Positions 10,787-19,760 of a DNA stretch of 64,000 nt are shown here, in pieces (position 1 is the first letter of the stretch; every line of letters starts with the position of its first letter). The translations under genes and the position numbers were made by a program. The notes beneath the pieces were generated by a model that worked only from the letters and a program-made list of their open reading frames with translations, did not search any database and was not told the origin of the DNA. The DNA comes from Pyropia yezoensis. Taxonomy: Eukaryota; Rhodophyta; Bangiophyceae; Bangiales; Bangiaceae. Location of the stretch: assembly GCA_009829735.1 (NCBI GenBank), contig CM020620.1, forward strand, positions 19,690,020 to 19,754,019, read 5' to 3'.

Positions 10787-11938
10787 CGGGCAAGGGCACG
10801 GGTGGCCGATGTGGGCCGTCGTGTGGATCGTTTCCGCGCCCAGGGTGCAGAGCCGGGCGCGGGTGGGTCACAAAACCTCCTTGAGGAATGTGCCGATGCG
10901 GAGCAAGCCCTGGAGGCTGCCTTGCGTCGCCAGCAGCGTGCGGAACGGGAGCTCCGCAAGCGCATCGTGGGCGGCGCGTCCGTCATTGTCACAACCACGT
11001 CAACGTCGACGGGGGCGCTCGTGGGGGGTCAAGGCTTTGACGCCATTATCATTGACGAGGGTGCGGCAACAAGCGTCCCTGCGTCTGTCGCCGCCATTGT
11101 TCGCGCCAAGCGGGCGGGGCGTGCGGGTGGCTCGTCTAATGAAGAAGAGGACGGTCACCCGGCAGAGCGGACCAAGTGCATTTTCCTTGTTGGCGACAAT
11201 GCCCAGCTGAGGCCGAACGCCGACATGGAGTACAGGGGCGAGACACGGCCGATGGCATCCAGCGTTGTTGAGCGGCTCGCCAGGTTTCTGTCCGCTTGCG
11301 TCATCCTCTCCGTGCAGTACCGCATGCGGCCGCTGTTATGGTCCCTCCTCCGACAAGTCTTTTACCGGCACATTGGCATATGGTCGGGCGGGCGCGGGCC
11401 CAAGGCCCGCCATGAGGAGGGGTTTGGAACACCCGCGTGGCTAAACCATCCGGGACAGCCTATTCGCTTTGGAGGGCTGCAAGTGACAGACACCTCCCGC
11501 CTGCCGGCCGACGATCGGGCGCACAAGACGGGTTCCACCACCCCCAACAACAAGAGCCTGATTAACGTTGCAGAGCTTCGGTTGGTCGAGATGGCTCTTA
11601 CGGATCTACTGCGGGCGTGGGCGACGTCCAGCGGGGCTACCGAGCTCAAGGTGATGCTCATCACCCCGTACACTGCGCAGCGGAACAAACTGAATGAGGT
11701 GGTGCAGTCGATGAGAGACAGCAGGCGGCTGCCCCGCAGACCGTGTGCCGACGTCAGGGTGTCCACCGTGGATGGCTGTCAAGGCGCTTCTGTGGACTGT
11801 GTCATACTCCCCCTCGTGCGGTCAGAGCCTGGGGCGCCACCCGGCGGGAGCACCGACTTTTTGTCCGACGAGCGGCGCGTGAACGTCATGATGTCGCGGG
11901 CACAGAGCCATCTCCACGTGATTGGTGACATGGACTAG
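10787..11938 (+). CDS. C-terminal half of the UPF1-like helicase, same frame, downstream of TAA
   Basis: This continues the upstream frame directly after the TAA, with no shift, and ends at TAG 11936-11938. Motifs appear in the expected order: Walker B IIIDEGAAT (Asp codon 11054), motif III VGDNAQLRP, motif IV QYRMRP, motif V VSTVDGCQGASVD, and motif VI DERRVNVMMSRAQSHL, then the terminal HVIGD. Motif II reads DEGAAT where UPF1 relatives usually have DEA(T/G)Q. The first codons after the TAA encode an Arg-rich helix and a coiled coil (CADAEQALEAALRRQQRAE) that sits where other family members have their 1B/stalk insertion. So the two parts are one gene interrupted by a nonsense codon or needing readthrough, not two genes. 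Alone, this half lacks Walker A and could not hydrolyse ATP. Confidence 0.7.
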   Translation, partial: RARARVADVGRRVDRFRAQGAEPGAGGSQNLLEECADAEQALEAALRRQQRAERELRKRIVGGASVIVTTTSTSTGALVGGQGFDAIIIDEGAATSVPASVAAIVRAKRAGRAGGSSNEEEDGHPAERTKCIFLVGDNAQLRPNADMEYRGETRPMASSVVERLARFLSACVILSVQYRMRPLLWSLLRQVFYRHIGIWSGGRGPKARHEEGFGTPAWLNHPGQPIRFGGLQVTDTSRLPADDRAHKTGSTTPNNKSLINVAELRLVEMALTDLLRAWATSSGATELKVMLITPYTAQRNKLNEVVQSMRDSRRLPRRPCADVRVSTVDGCQGASVDCVILPLVRSEPGAPPGGSTDFLSDERRVNVMMSRAQSHLHVIGDMD

Positions 11939-12239
11939 CTTTCAAGCTCTGGGGGTGTGTGGAAGAGCTGGTGGGACAACGTCCGCCGTAGGTGGAGCCG
12001 TCCAGATCGACGGGACCGCGAGCACATCAACATTGTGGCTCCCGACAGGGTGTACTAGTCGGGAATATCTTTTGTTTCTGGGGGGGAAGTGGGGGGGGGG
12101 GGGGGGGCTGTACGGCACCCCCTCTTTTTTATGCTTTGAAGGTGTCGCTTTTCATGTGGTGGTCGGTTGTTCCCCAGTGTTGTTCCAAACTGCTGTCGTT
12201 GATGTTTTGAGTTGCGTGACCAGTTGGACAAAGACTCAT

Positions 12240-12902
12240 ATGGCAAGGTCGCGCCCAAGTGCCACAGCACCGTCCGTGTATGTGGGCCCACAGCTCAGCA
12301 CCCAGGACTCCACCGTGGTCGGCAGGCACGATGGCGGGCTCATCGCGTCGCTCTCTGTCCGACGGTGGGCGCGCGGGGTCATCACTGGCCTCCTCCAACA
12401 GAAGAGGTCCTTCCGGGCCATCGGTACGGATTTGGGGCGCTCCAAGCGCACCATCGCCTACGCAGCTATGGGCCATCCGCACGGAGTCCGCCCGCGCCAG
12501 GGTGGACAAGCGGGGTCGCCCCAAGGTTTTGACGGACCGTGAGCTCTGTAACGTCAAGCGGGCGCTTGACACTGACGGGTTTTCCTCTGTGGCATCCCTG
12601 AAGGAGATGGTGAATACCACGCGCACCCAAGCGACCAGAGGGCCCGAGAAGGGACCAGTGTCAGTCTCCGCTGTCCGCAGGGCCGTCTGGAGCTTGGGTT
12701 TTCACTCCAGGGGGAAGCGGCCAAGAAACCCTTCCTGTCTGCCAAGAACGTCGCCAAGCGCCTTGTGTGGGCCACAGCGCACCGCGGCTGGATGGCTCTG
12801 CGCGACGGGTGGGACGCCATTCCTGCTTCGTTTTTCAAGTCTCTCGTGGAGTCGATGCCCTGTCATGTGGGGGGTGTGATAGCCGCTGCGCAGCGGATCT
12901 AA
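12240..12902 (+). pseudogene. Tc1/mariner transposase relic lacking its DDE core
   Basis: ATG 12240 opens a frame with a helix-turn-helix (ITGLLQQKRSFRAIGTDLGR, then SKRTIAYAA). Near 12475-12490 the sense switches frame to RVDKRGRPKVLTDRELCNVK and a second helix-turn-helix-like region (PVSVSAVRRAVWSLGFHSR). Near 12715 it returns to the first frame with KKPFLSAKNVAKRLVWATAH, the conserved sequence just before the catalytic domain of Tc1-type transposases. It then jumps within a few residues (GWMALRDGWD) to the extreme C-terminal pattern of the family, AIPASFFKSLVESMPCHVGG, and stops at TAA 12900-12902. The roughly 150 residues that would carry the catalytic acidic triad are missing, and two frame changes are present. 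It cannot be active. Confidence 0.75.
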
Positions 12903-13540
12903 AACCGTGTATCTTATTTTCCGTGCATCGGGCCCAAACAGGCGGGCAATGGATTGCAGGGGGGCGCCCAGGGGCCCCGTAAAGCCCGATTTCCGCGTGC
13001 GAGAGCGCACACGGCCGCGTTGCGACCGTGCTTCCCACTCTTTTTTTTTTTTTCTCTCGTCGACGACCGTCATCAGGGAGGCAGGGCCTAATTTCCCACG
13101 GCCTGTGTGCGTCTCGCCAGAGGGGCGTGCCGCGGGGCGCACAACGAGGCGACCGTGACCCGAGAGTACGTGTCTATGCAGCAATATCCACGTTTCATGA
13201 CGTGCCCGAATGGTGTCAGTCGCTGGTGCTGCACTGCTGCACTGCTGTGCAGGCTTCCTCACGTGACCGCGCAATGCAATGCATGCGACGGGCACGGCAT
13301 TCACGTGTTTGTGAATGTTGCTGCAGGCACGGTGTTTTGCGCGACCAGGGCCGCACTTCAAATTGTGCATGCCCTGCAGCGTTTTACATGATGCCAAGGC
13401 GTGCACCGCTGACAATGTGAAATTTTACGGCTTTGCAGAAGCGGCGACGCCCGGGCCCGCGGGGCGTGCAAACAGGCATTCGACAGTGCGCGCACGTGCC
13501 GGCACGGAAAAAAAGATACACGGTTTAAGACCCGCTACGC
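12888..13540. mobile_element. TIR-bounded non-autonomous element (Tc1/mariner-like ends)
   Basis: Left end 12888-12926 and right end 13502-13540 are inverted repeats matching at 35 of 39 positions (core AAACCGTGTATCTT then TTTCCGTGC). The left TIR overlaps the last codons of the transposase relic, whose stop lies inside it. The roughly 575 bp interior has no recognisable gene. The ends resemble those of the foldback element at 1233-1385. Confidence 0.65.
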
Positions 13541-15148
13541 TGGGGGTGCTAGCACGAGGTATTGTCCAGCCCAGGGCCTGGATTTGATGGGTGGCCTGTT
13601 GTCAAATCGATCCGTACGAATCTCGTTTTTCGCCGTACGGATAATATTGGGATAATATTGGGTACCGACTGTACGTAACGCTCTTCGGATCTTTGTAGAC
13701 ATTGTTCGCCAGAGCTGACGTATCGCGTTTGGTGCATAACGGAACGAGCTGGGCGGTCACATAGTTGTTCTATTGTGTGGGCGCGTGAATTAGTGTCTTC
13801 CGATTGCGTCATGGTGGGGGGGGAAACCATAAAGAGAGGGCGACGGGCGGGGGAGGGGGGGCGAATTGAATTTCGATATCTGAGATCCCCGACCACCGGC
13901 TGACACCGACGCGGATCGAACGGGAGGGGAGGGGATTTGGGCGGCGGCGCGAGATGATGTTGAATTGGACGGTGACGGGGGTGTCCGGGGATGGGTGCTC
14001 TCATCCGTCGGCCGCACGTTCAGCCACAGGCAGGTCCGGTCAGTCGCTTCCCTCGGCGCCCCCCGGGTCTGACGAGAGCCGTAGGTCCACGCGGCCCGCG
14101 CGGTGTCGTGTGCTGGTGACAGGCATTTGGAGGCACCGCGCGGTGAGCTCGCAGCATGGCAATGCCGTCTGTGGCGGTGGGTTTGAGGTACACGACTGCC
14201 CCCCCTCCCCCCCCACCAAGACGTCCAGGATGATATTTTTCCCAAACGGTGCTCGTAATGCATTGCAAGCGGACGGGGCCTGCCGGAAGCACCAAAAGGC
14301 TGGGTGCCCGCGTCCCAACACGCCGCCCCACATGCACCGTGGCGAGCAGGCAGTGCCGAGGGTGGGTTCAATTGCAGTGTTGTTATTGTCCCGCAGCACG
14401 GTGGCGGTCACTCTCCCAATACGTGCCGTCGGGAGCGGGGTGGGGGGGGGGGGGGGGGGGGGGGCGCTCGCTCGCCATGGTTGGGCGAGCCGCACGGATG
14501 CTGGCGTGTCAGTTGGCTCAAATGCCGCAGTGCATGCGGTGCACTCCGTCCCGCACCCACCGTCGTGCTACTGGCGGCTGCCATGAGCACAGCGTCTGTG
14601 CGCGGTCTGCAATTGGGCCGCCAACCCCATCACCACCACCGCCGCCGCCACACCACCACCGCCAGCCCCACCACCGCCACCGCGAGCTCTTCCACCACCA
14701 CCGCCGCCGCGCCACAGGACACTCTCACGGCAGCCACTGTCGGCCACGGGTGCCTCGGCGATGAGAAGGATATTTAATTTCCGGGGCGGTGAGCTAAGGC
14801 CACGCGACAGCCCACAGGGGCACGTGGCGGTGCGAGCATCCTCCGCTATGCCCCCTGCCCGAGAGGTAGCGTCGGTTTGGGGGTGGCGGGGGGCGGGCGG
14901 CGGGGGGGAGAGGAGGGGGGCGGGGGGGGGGGCGGGGGCGGGGGGGCGGGGGGGGGGGGGCGGGGGGGGGGGGGGCGGGGGGGGGGGGGCGGGGGGGGGG
15001 GGGGCGGGGGGGGGGGCGGGGGGGGGGGGGGGGTTGGGAGGACCTGGACCGCAGGCATACTGACGGCCCGTGTAGCCCATCGCCAGCGTCTCCAGCACGC
15101 GTACGGCAGCGAGTGAGGACCCCGGCCCGCATGGTGCCTTGCCAGACG
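13541..15148. other. No supportable gene; simple repeats and long G runs
   Basis: This stretch holds two direct GGATAATATT copies (about 13638-13660) and a G run of about 20 at 14441-14462. It also has CCACCACCGCC-type simple sequence (14634-14720) and a very long G-rich tract just upstream of the Fanzor gene. Open frames on both strands are short and low-complexity. Confidence 0.4.
14879..15033 (+). repeat. About 155-bp nearly pure G tract (G-quadruplex prone)
   Basis: Runs of 5-20 G separated by single C residues on the plus strand, about 280-430 bp upstream of the Fanzor start codon. Length is uncertain because such runs are hard to sequence. Several G-quadruplexes are possible. Confidence 0.8.
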
Positions 15149-15156
15149 ATAAATAG
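15149..15156 (+). promoter_or_regulatory. TATA-like box upstream of the Fanzor gene
   Basis: ATAAATAG stands out in GC-rich sequence 153 bp before the chosen start codon. Between them lies a C/T-rich leader resembling the leaders before other ATGs in this window (for example before 20762). Confidence 0.35.
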
Positions 15157-15308
15157 GGCGGTAGGTGGTGCCCCGTGGTTCCCCATCTTTGCCGACCCCA
15201 TCAGCCACCGTCGACAATCCCACCCACCCACCCTCCCCCCAGTCGTTCCCACACCCCCAACCCGCTCTTCCGCCTCCACCCCCCCCCCCCCCCCGCCCCG
15301 GATTCACG

Positions 15309-18300
15309 ATGAACGATGATGACGACGGCAGCGACCAAGACATTGGCGTCGACGGGCTGGACGGCGACACCACCTCAGACGAGGAGTGGGACCCGGCACA
15401 AGAGCAGGCGTACGTTCAAGACGCACGCAACGTGGTGACGCTCAAGCGGGCGGTGCTCGCCGCCAACCTGAGCCGCCTGCAGGGCGTGTCAGCACCCCAC
15501 GGGGGCGACGCGGCCTCGTCGGCCGACTGGTCTGCCGCCGTCGCGCAGTTGCAGCAGGCGGCCAAGGATGAGGAGGCGGCGGGCCCCCTCGACGGCGCCG
15601 GCGAGGACCTCGTCGCGGCCATCACAGACGCGGCAGGGGCGGTCAGCGTGTACTGTGGTGGTCGGGCGGCGCCAAGCGAGGCCGAGGTGGAGCTCGCCGC
15701 ACGCGCCAAGATGGCCGCTGGGCTGATTGGCGTGGCCGCCGCGGGCTTGCCCCGGCGCGAGGCTGCCACTGACGCACCGCCCGCCCGCAAGGGGCGGACG
15801 CAAAAGTGTAGCGGATGTGGCGAGTCCGGGCACAAGGTCACCTCTTGCAAGGCCCCGGCTGGTGCAGGGCCGGCAGCCGCTGCCGCTGCCGCCGCCGTCC
15901 CGGCGGCGGCGGCGGCGGCCGCGTCCAAGTGTCGCGACTGCCTCGGAGGGGGCCACAGCAGCGGGGACGCCGCCTGCCCGGTGCAGCGGCACTGTGGGGG
16001 CGTGTCAGCGGCCTACAACCGCGGTGTCAACCCCGACTGCAAGGACCCGCTTCAGAGCACTGGACGGCAGACGCGGGCGTGTACCGTGCCGGTGGGCGTC
16101 CTCGCGAGGGCGGTGTTTGGGGACGACAAGGACGACGCCGACATGCGCGCGGCGGTGGAGACGGCGCTGCAAGCAGAGCTGGAGGACCTCTCTGGGGCGG
16201 CTACCAAGCTCCGCTTCCTCATGCTCCGCGTCCTCGACGTGGCATTGCGCCGCCTGGTGTCGACCGTCGCGGACGCAGCCGCCGACGACGCCGACTGGAC
16301 GGGGGCCGTGCCCGCAAACTGGGCGCCCGTCTGGCTGTGGTTGGCCTACGCCTGCGGCTGCGAGGGTGTGTCTCGCAGTCCCCTGCAGGCGGGCACCGTG
16401 TGTGCGGGCTGTGGCAAGGGGCGGGCCAACACGCGGATGGCGCGCGCCCGCTCTGTGGTGACAACGAGCCACCCGCTGCTGGCAGAGGCGCTCTCCTACG
16501 CCCTGACGCAGGTGATGGCCGTCACGGCAGCTGCGTGCGACCGGTATCTTCCAGCGAGCAACAACACGGCACGATGGGAGCCCGTCGCCACCATCGTGGC
16601 CACCCACGCCGGGCGGTGTGTGGACGCGGCGTGTCGCAAGCTGGGCGCCAAGGCGGCCAAGGACGCGCTGGCCACCCCCCCCGCTGCCACGGCTGCTCCA
16701 GCGGGCGGCTCTGCCTGGGACACGGAGCGGCGGCTGACGCGGTGGGCGGCCGCGCGCTTCCGCGCGGGTATCGCGGACAAGGCAACGCCGGGCCGGCGGG
16801 GCCTCGACGGCGTCCCCCAGCACCTGGTCCAGGCGCTGGCGCAACGGGTAGCCGTCATGCGGGCGGCCATGCCACCCTCTGTGGCGGGCCTCTTTCCAGC
16901 AACGCCTGTGAAGAAGCGCCGCTGGAGGGCGTACGTGCCGTTTCTCCTCCAAGTCCTGAATATGGGTGTGGGGAGCCCGTACGCCCTCATCCCTGGCGCC
17001 CGAGCGGTGCTCCACGGTCACGGCACGCTGGTGCCGGACAAGATGCTCGCCCTGTTGCGGGCAGTTTCGGCCGCCACTGGCGTAGGGGTGCGTGGCCACC
17101 CCAGTCTTCGGGCATGGCCAGAGCTGCGAACGGGCGGTGCAGCGGTGCTGGCCGCCATGGCTGGTGTCGGTGGCCGCGCCAACCGGGCCGCCTCCCAGCT
17201 GTCTACCGACGGCGTGGCGGTGACGTTTTTTCTGTCTCGACCCGACACGGCCGCAGAGGCCGAGGCGCGGGCGGTGGCCTGGGCCAAGAAGCTGGACGGC
17301 GGTGGACATGCGCGGGACCGCGGCGGCAAAGGCTTTGCGTCCCGGGCGGGGGTACTGACGCAGCTCGAGCGGGCTGGCCTGCCGTTGGCGCGCGTCCGGT
17401 GGCTCCAGATGGTCGGCGGAGACCCGGGACGGTCTGCCGTACTGTCGGCAGCACCGGGTGAGCGCGTGGCGACGGCGGACCTCCCAGCCCGCCCCGCTGT
17501 GGCCGCAATGCGCGCCGCGTGGGCCCGCCACATGGGCTTGGACGCGCTCAACCGGGCGGCCGTGGCGCTCCTGCGTGGGGCGGGCGTCCAAGACGGGGTG
17601 GCGGCAGCCGCAACCACGCCCGAGGGCCACCCACCGGGGGGGTCTAGGAAGCGGGCGGCGGCGGGCACCCCGGCTGCAGGGGTGGGAACAGGGGGGGGCC
17701 GCTCCAAGCGACAAGCGCGGCGGTCGTCACCCGAGGGGAGCGACGATGATGCGGCGGCGGTGGCTCCGGCGGCGGCGGGTGGGACGACGCCCCCCGAGGC
17801 AAGGACCTACCAGGCGGCGAGCCCCGGCGGTGGCCACGGGCGCGTGCGGCGTGGGCCGCAGGCGTCCATCCGACGGGCCCGCCGCACCCAGCTCGCCACC
17901 TCGGTGCGGCGTGTGCTGCGTCGCACGCGCCTGTCCCGGTGGACTGTGCCCCGTCACGAGGCGGAAAAGGTGGCACGGTGGCTGGTGGACCCCACTGCCG
18001 CGGCGGGCAACAGTGCCAGCGGCACCATCCCAGACGCGCCGCTGCTGGACCGGGTGGACGCGCTGCCCCGGCGCAGGGGGTGTCGTCGACTGGCACCCGT
18101 CCCCGGCCTTCGCTACAGCCTGAGTGCCGCCCACTTTCGCGAGGCCAGCGGCGGTAACTTTTTGGCCCGTGCGTGGAAGCAGTGGCGGGCACGCAGCGGT
18201 ACTGAGTCGGGACCGGTGGCGGTGGCGGTGGCGGGACTGGTGGCGGCGGCGGCGGGTGACGGAGGCGGCGTCGCTGGCCACCTACCACCCGTCGACTTGG

Positions 18301-19502
18301 CAGCAGCACACGGCACGATGCGTACCGGCGACGACGGCAAGCACCTGCAGGCAACGCTCGAGTGGGCCGCCCGTCGCGACACGGCCGCGTACGGCCAGCA
18401 ATTTGGCGCGCAAGCCACGCGACACCTGCGGACGGCGCGTATGCACAAGGCCATCCAACGCGGCCACTTTGCTGCCTCGGTGGCGCGGGACCTGACCGGC
18501 GGCCTCCTTCGCCAGGTCCGTGGCGGCGGCGCGGTCGTCGTGGCCATGGGCACCGCGCGCGTGCGCGGGGGGGACGCCTGGCTCCGCAGCCACCTCCGAC
18601 GGCTGTGCTGGTTTTTCGACCAGGACGAGTTCAACACCAGCCAGGCGTGCTCCGAGTGTCACGACAAGATGGTGCTCATATACCCGACGGGCAACCCCCC
18701 CCCCAAGATTCCAAGAGAGCTGAATGGGCCGCCGGCTGGCCCTCTGCCGTCGACACGGCGTGTGCGGATGGCGGCTGGGTCGCGTCGGGGGCGGCCAAAG
18801 CGGGCCCTCCCCTCTGCTACCCACGTGACGCGCCGAGGGCCAGACCCCGACGCCTACCGGGAGGCCGTCCGAGCCACTGCCCGTGCTGCTGCTGTGGCGC
18901 AGAGCGCGGCCGCGCTGGCCGCCTGTGCCGTCGAGGACCGCGCCGTCTATGCCGACCCGAGGCGGCTGAGCGAGTGGGCGGCCAAGGGCTGCTACACGTG
19001 CTCTCTCGCGGCCCCACAAGGCCCCGGTCACCCAGCGCCACACCCGCCCGTGATTCGCAATCGGGACGACGTTGCGGCCCGCAATATGGCGTGGGTGGCC
19101 GCTCGTCGTCTCACGGGTACCAACGTGTGGCCTTTCAAGCGCCCTTTTGGTATGAGGTGGGCCTGGACGACCAAGCGTCCTCCCAGTGGTGTTCCCGTCC
19201 CGCCTGTGCGTCGCACCCGTGCGACTACGCGGGTCGATGTATGGCCCGTACTCGCTGCAGTGGACACTGTCGTCGACGGTGGTGGTGTTGGTGGCGGTGG
19301 CGGTGGTGGTGGCGGTGGCGGTGGCGGTGGCGGTAGGAGCGTTGTCGACGGCGACGCGACGGCGGCGTCCTGTACGACGCGACGCGGTGGTCCTGGTGGG
19401 GAACGGGTGGCGGGGGCCGGCAGTTCCATGGACGGGGTACGTCGGGCGGAGACGGGGGCGAGAGACGCATTCCGTGGTCTGGTGAACACTGCAAGACGCT
19501 AA
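15309..19502 (+). CDS. Fanzor: eukaryotic TnpB-like RuvC RNA-guided endonuclease
   Basis: Start ATG 15309 follows a C/T-rich leader and begins an acidic N-terminus (MNDDDDGSDQD); the frame is open upstream to ATG 15165 but looks untranslated. Length 1,397 residues, one exon. Order of features: a CCHC zinc knuckle (C167, C170, H175, C180); a second knuckle-like CX2CX4HX6C (C208-C223); a helical domain with RAYVPFLLQVLNMG; the Fanzor hallmark QLSTDGVAVTFFLSRP (D634); RuvC-I VGGDPGRSAVLSA (D705); a basic disordered insert (about 760-880); and YSLSAAHFREASGG. RuvC-II VVVAMG (1076-1081) lacks the usual Glu. Next come DQDEFNTSQACSECHDK (E1107; zinc ribbon C1114/C1117), a long insert, C1228/C1231, and RuvC-III RNRDDVAARNM (D1253). 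Family knowledge: Fanzors cut DNA guided by an RNA encoded at the element's 3' end, and travel in several DNA transposon types. All catalytic positions seem present and no stop interrupts the frame. Confidence 0.85.
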   Translation: MNDDDDGSDQDIGVDGLDGDTTSDEEWDPAQEQAYVQDARNVVTLKRAVLAANLSRLQGVSAPHGGDAASSADWSAAVAQLQQAAKDEEAAGPLDGAGEDLVAAITDAAGAVSVYCGGRAAPSEAEVELAARAKMAAGLIGVAAAGLPRREAATDAPPARKGRTQKCSGCGESGHKVTSCKAPAGAGPAAAAAAAAVPAAAAAAASKCRDCLGGGHSSGDAACPVQRHCGGVSAAYNRGVNPDCKDPLQSTGRQTRACTVPVGVLARAVFGDDKDDADMRAAVETALQAELEDLSGAATKLRFLMLRVLDVALRRLVSTVADAAADDADWTGAVPANWAPVWLWLAYACGCEGVSRSPLQAGTVCAGCGKGRANTRMARARSVVTTSHPLLAEALSYALTQVMAVTAAACDRYLPASNNTARWEPVATIVATHAGRCVDAACRKLGAKAAKDALATPPAATAAPAGGSAWDTERRLTRWAAARFRAGIADKATPGRRGLDGVPQHLVQALAQRVAVMRAAMPPSVAGLFPATPVKKRRWRAYVPFLLQVLNMGVGSPYALIPGARAVLHGHGTLVPDKMLALLRAVSAATGVGVRGHPSLRAWPELRTGGAAVLAAMAGVGGRANRAASQLSTDGVAVTFFLSRPDTAAEAEARAVAWAKKLDGGGHARDRGGKGFASRAGVLTQLERAGLPLARVRWLQMVGGDPGRSAVLSAAPGERVATADLPARPAVAAMRAAWARHMGLDALNRAAVALLRGAGVQDGVAAAATTPEGHPPGGSRKRAAAGTPAAGVGTGGGRSKRQARRSSPEGSDDDAAAVAPAAAGGTTPPEARTYQAASPGGGHGRVRRGPQASIRRARRTQLATSVRRVLRRTRLSRWTVPRHEAEKVARWLVDPTAAAGNSASGTIPDAPLLDRVDALPRRRGCRRLAPVPGLRYSLSAAHFREASGGNFLARAWKQWRARSGTESGPVAVAVAGLVAAAAGDGGGVAGHLPPVDLAAAHGTMRTGDDGKHLQATLEWAARRDTAAYGQQFGAQATRHLRTARMHKAIQRGHFAASVARDLTGGLLRQVRGGGAVVVAMGTARVRGGDAWLRSHLRRLCWFFDQDEFNTSQACSECHDKMVLIYPTGNPPPKIPRELNGPPAGPLPSTRRVRMAAGSRRGRPKRALPSATHVTRRGPDPDAYREAVRATARAAAVAQSAAALAACAVEDRAVYADPRRLSEWAAKGCYTCSLAAPQGPGHPAPHPPVIRNRDDVAARNMAWVAARRLTGTNVWPFKRPFGMRWAWTTKRPPSGVPVPPVRRTRATTRVDVWPVLAAVDTVVDGGGVGGGGGGGGGGGGGGGRSVVDGDATAASCTTRRGGPGGERVAGAGSSMDGVRRAETGARDAFRGLVNTARR

Positions 19503-19760
19503 GACAGCGCACATCTTGCCCGTGACCCTCACCTACCACGGGGTGCGTCAGCCGCCCCCTTTTTCGCCGACGAGCCAATTATGGGTAATTGTCGGCCGTT
19601 CACTAGTAGGTTAGACGCCGGCTTTTCCCGGGGCAGGATGAGTCGGATGTTTCCCGGAGGGGTTTAACCGATAGTTACTCCGTGCGAGACAGCCTTTAAA
19701 CTTTCAAACTCGTCACATGGACCGGCCATCCGCAGCCGATGTAATTACGCCACTTTGAGA
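19503..19760 (+). other. Candidate guide (omega/fRNA) region 3' of Fanzor
   Basis: This 3' flank is less GC-rich than the genes on either side and contains at least one strong stem-loop (19566-19596). In known Fanzor and TnpB loci the guide RNA overlaps or follows the 3' end of the nuclease gene, so this is where it would be expected. No direct evidence of transcription; inference only. Confidence 0.3.
19566..19596 (+). ncRNA. Stem-loop in the Fanzor 3' flank
   Basis: CAATTA (19576-19581) pairs with TAATTG (19586-19591) around a 4-nt loop. The outer GCCGA (19566-19570) pairs with TCGGC (19592-19596), leaving a 5-nt bulge on the 5' side. It starts 64 nt after the Fanzor stop. It could be part of a guide RNA, a 3'-UTR structure or a remnant of a transposon end. 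Confidence 0.35.

Noticed and set aside
10779-10801. A tiny GT-AG intron that would remove the helicase TAA
   Set aside because: The candidate GTGTAACGGGCAAG is 14 nt, far below any spliceosomal intron size; a nonsense codon or readthrough is more plausible.
15309-19502. Bacterial contamination carrying an IS605-type tnpB
   Set aside because: The protein is three times TnpB length, has eukaryotic Fanzor hallmarks (TDG motif, missing RuvC-II Glu), shares the composition and leader style of neighbouring genes, and lies among eukaryotic transposons.
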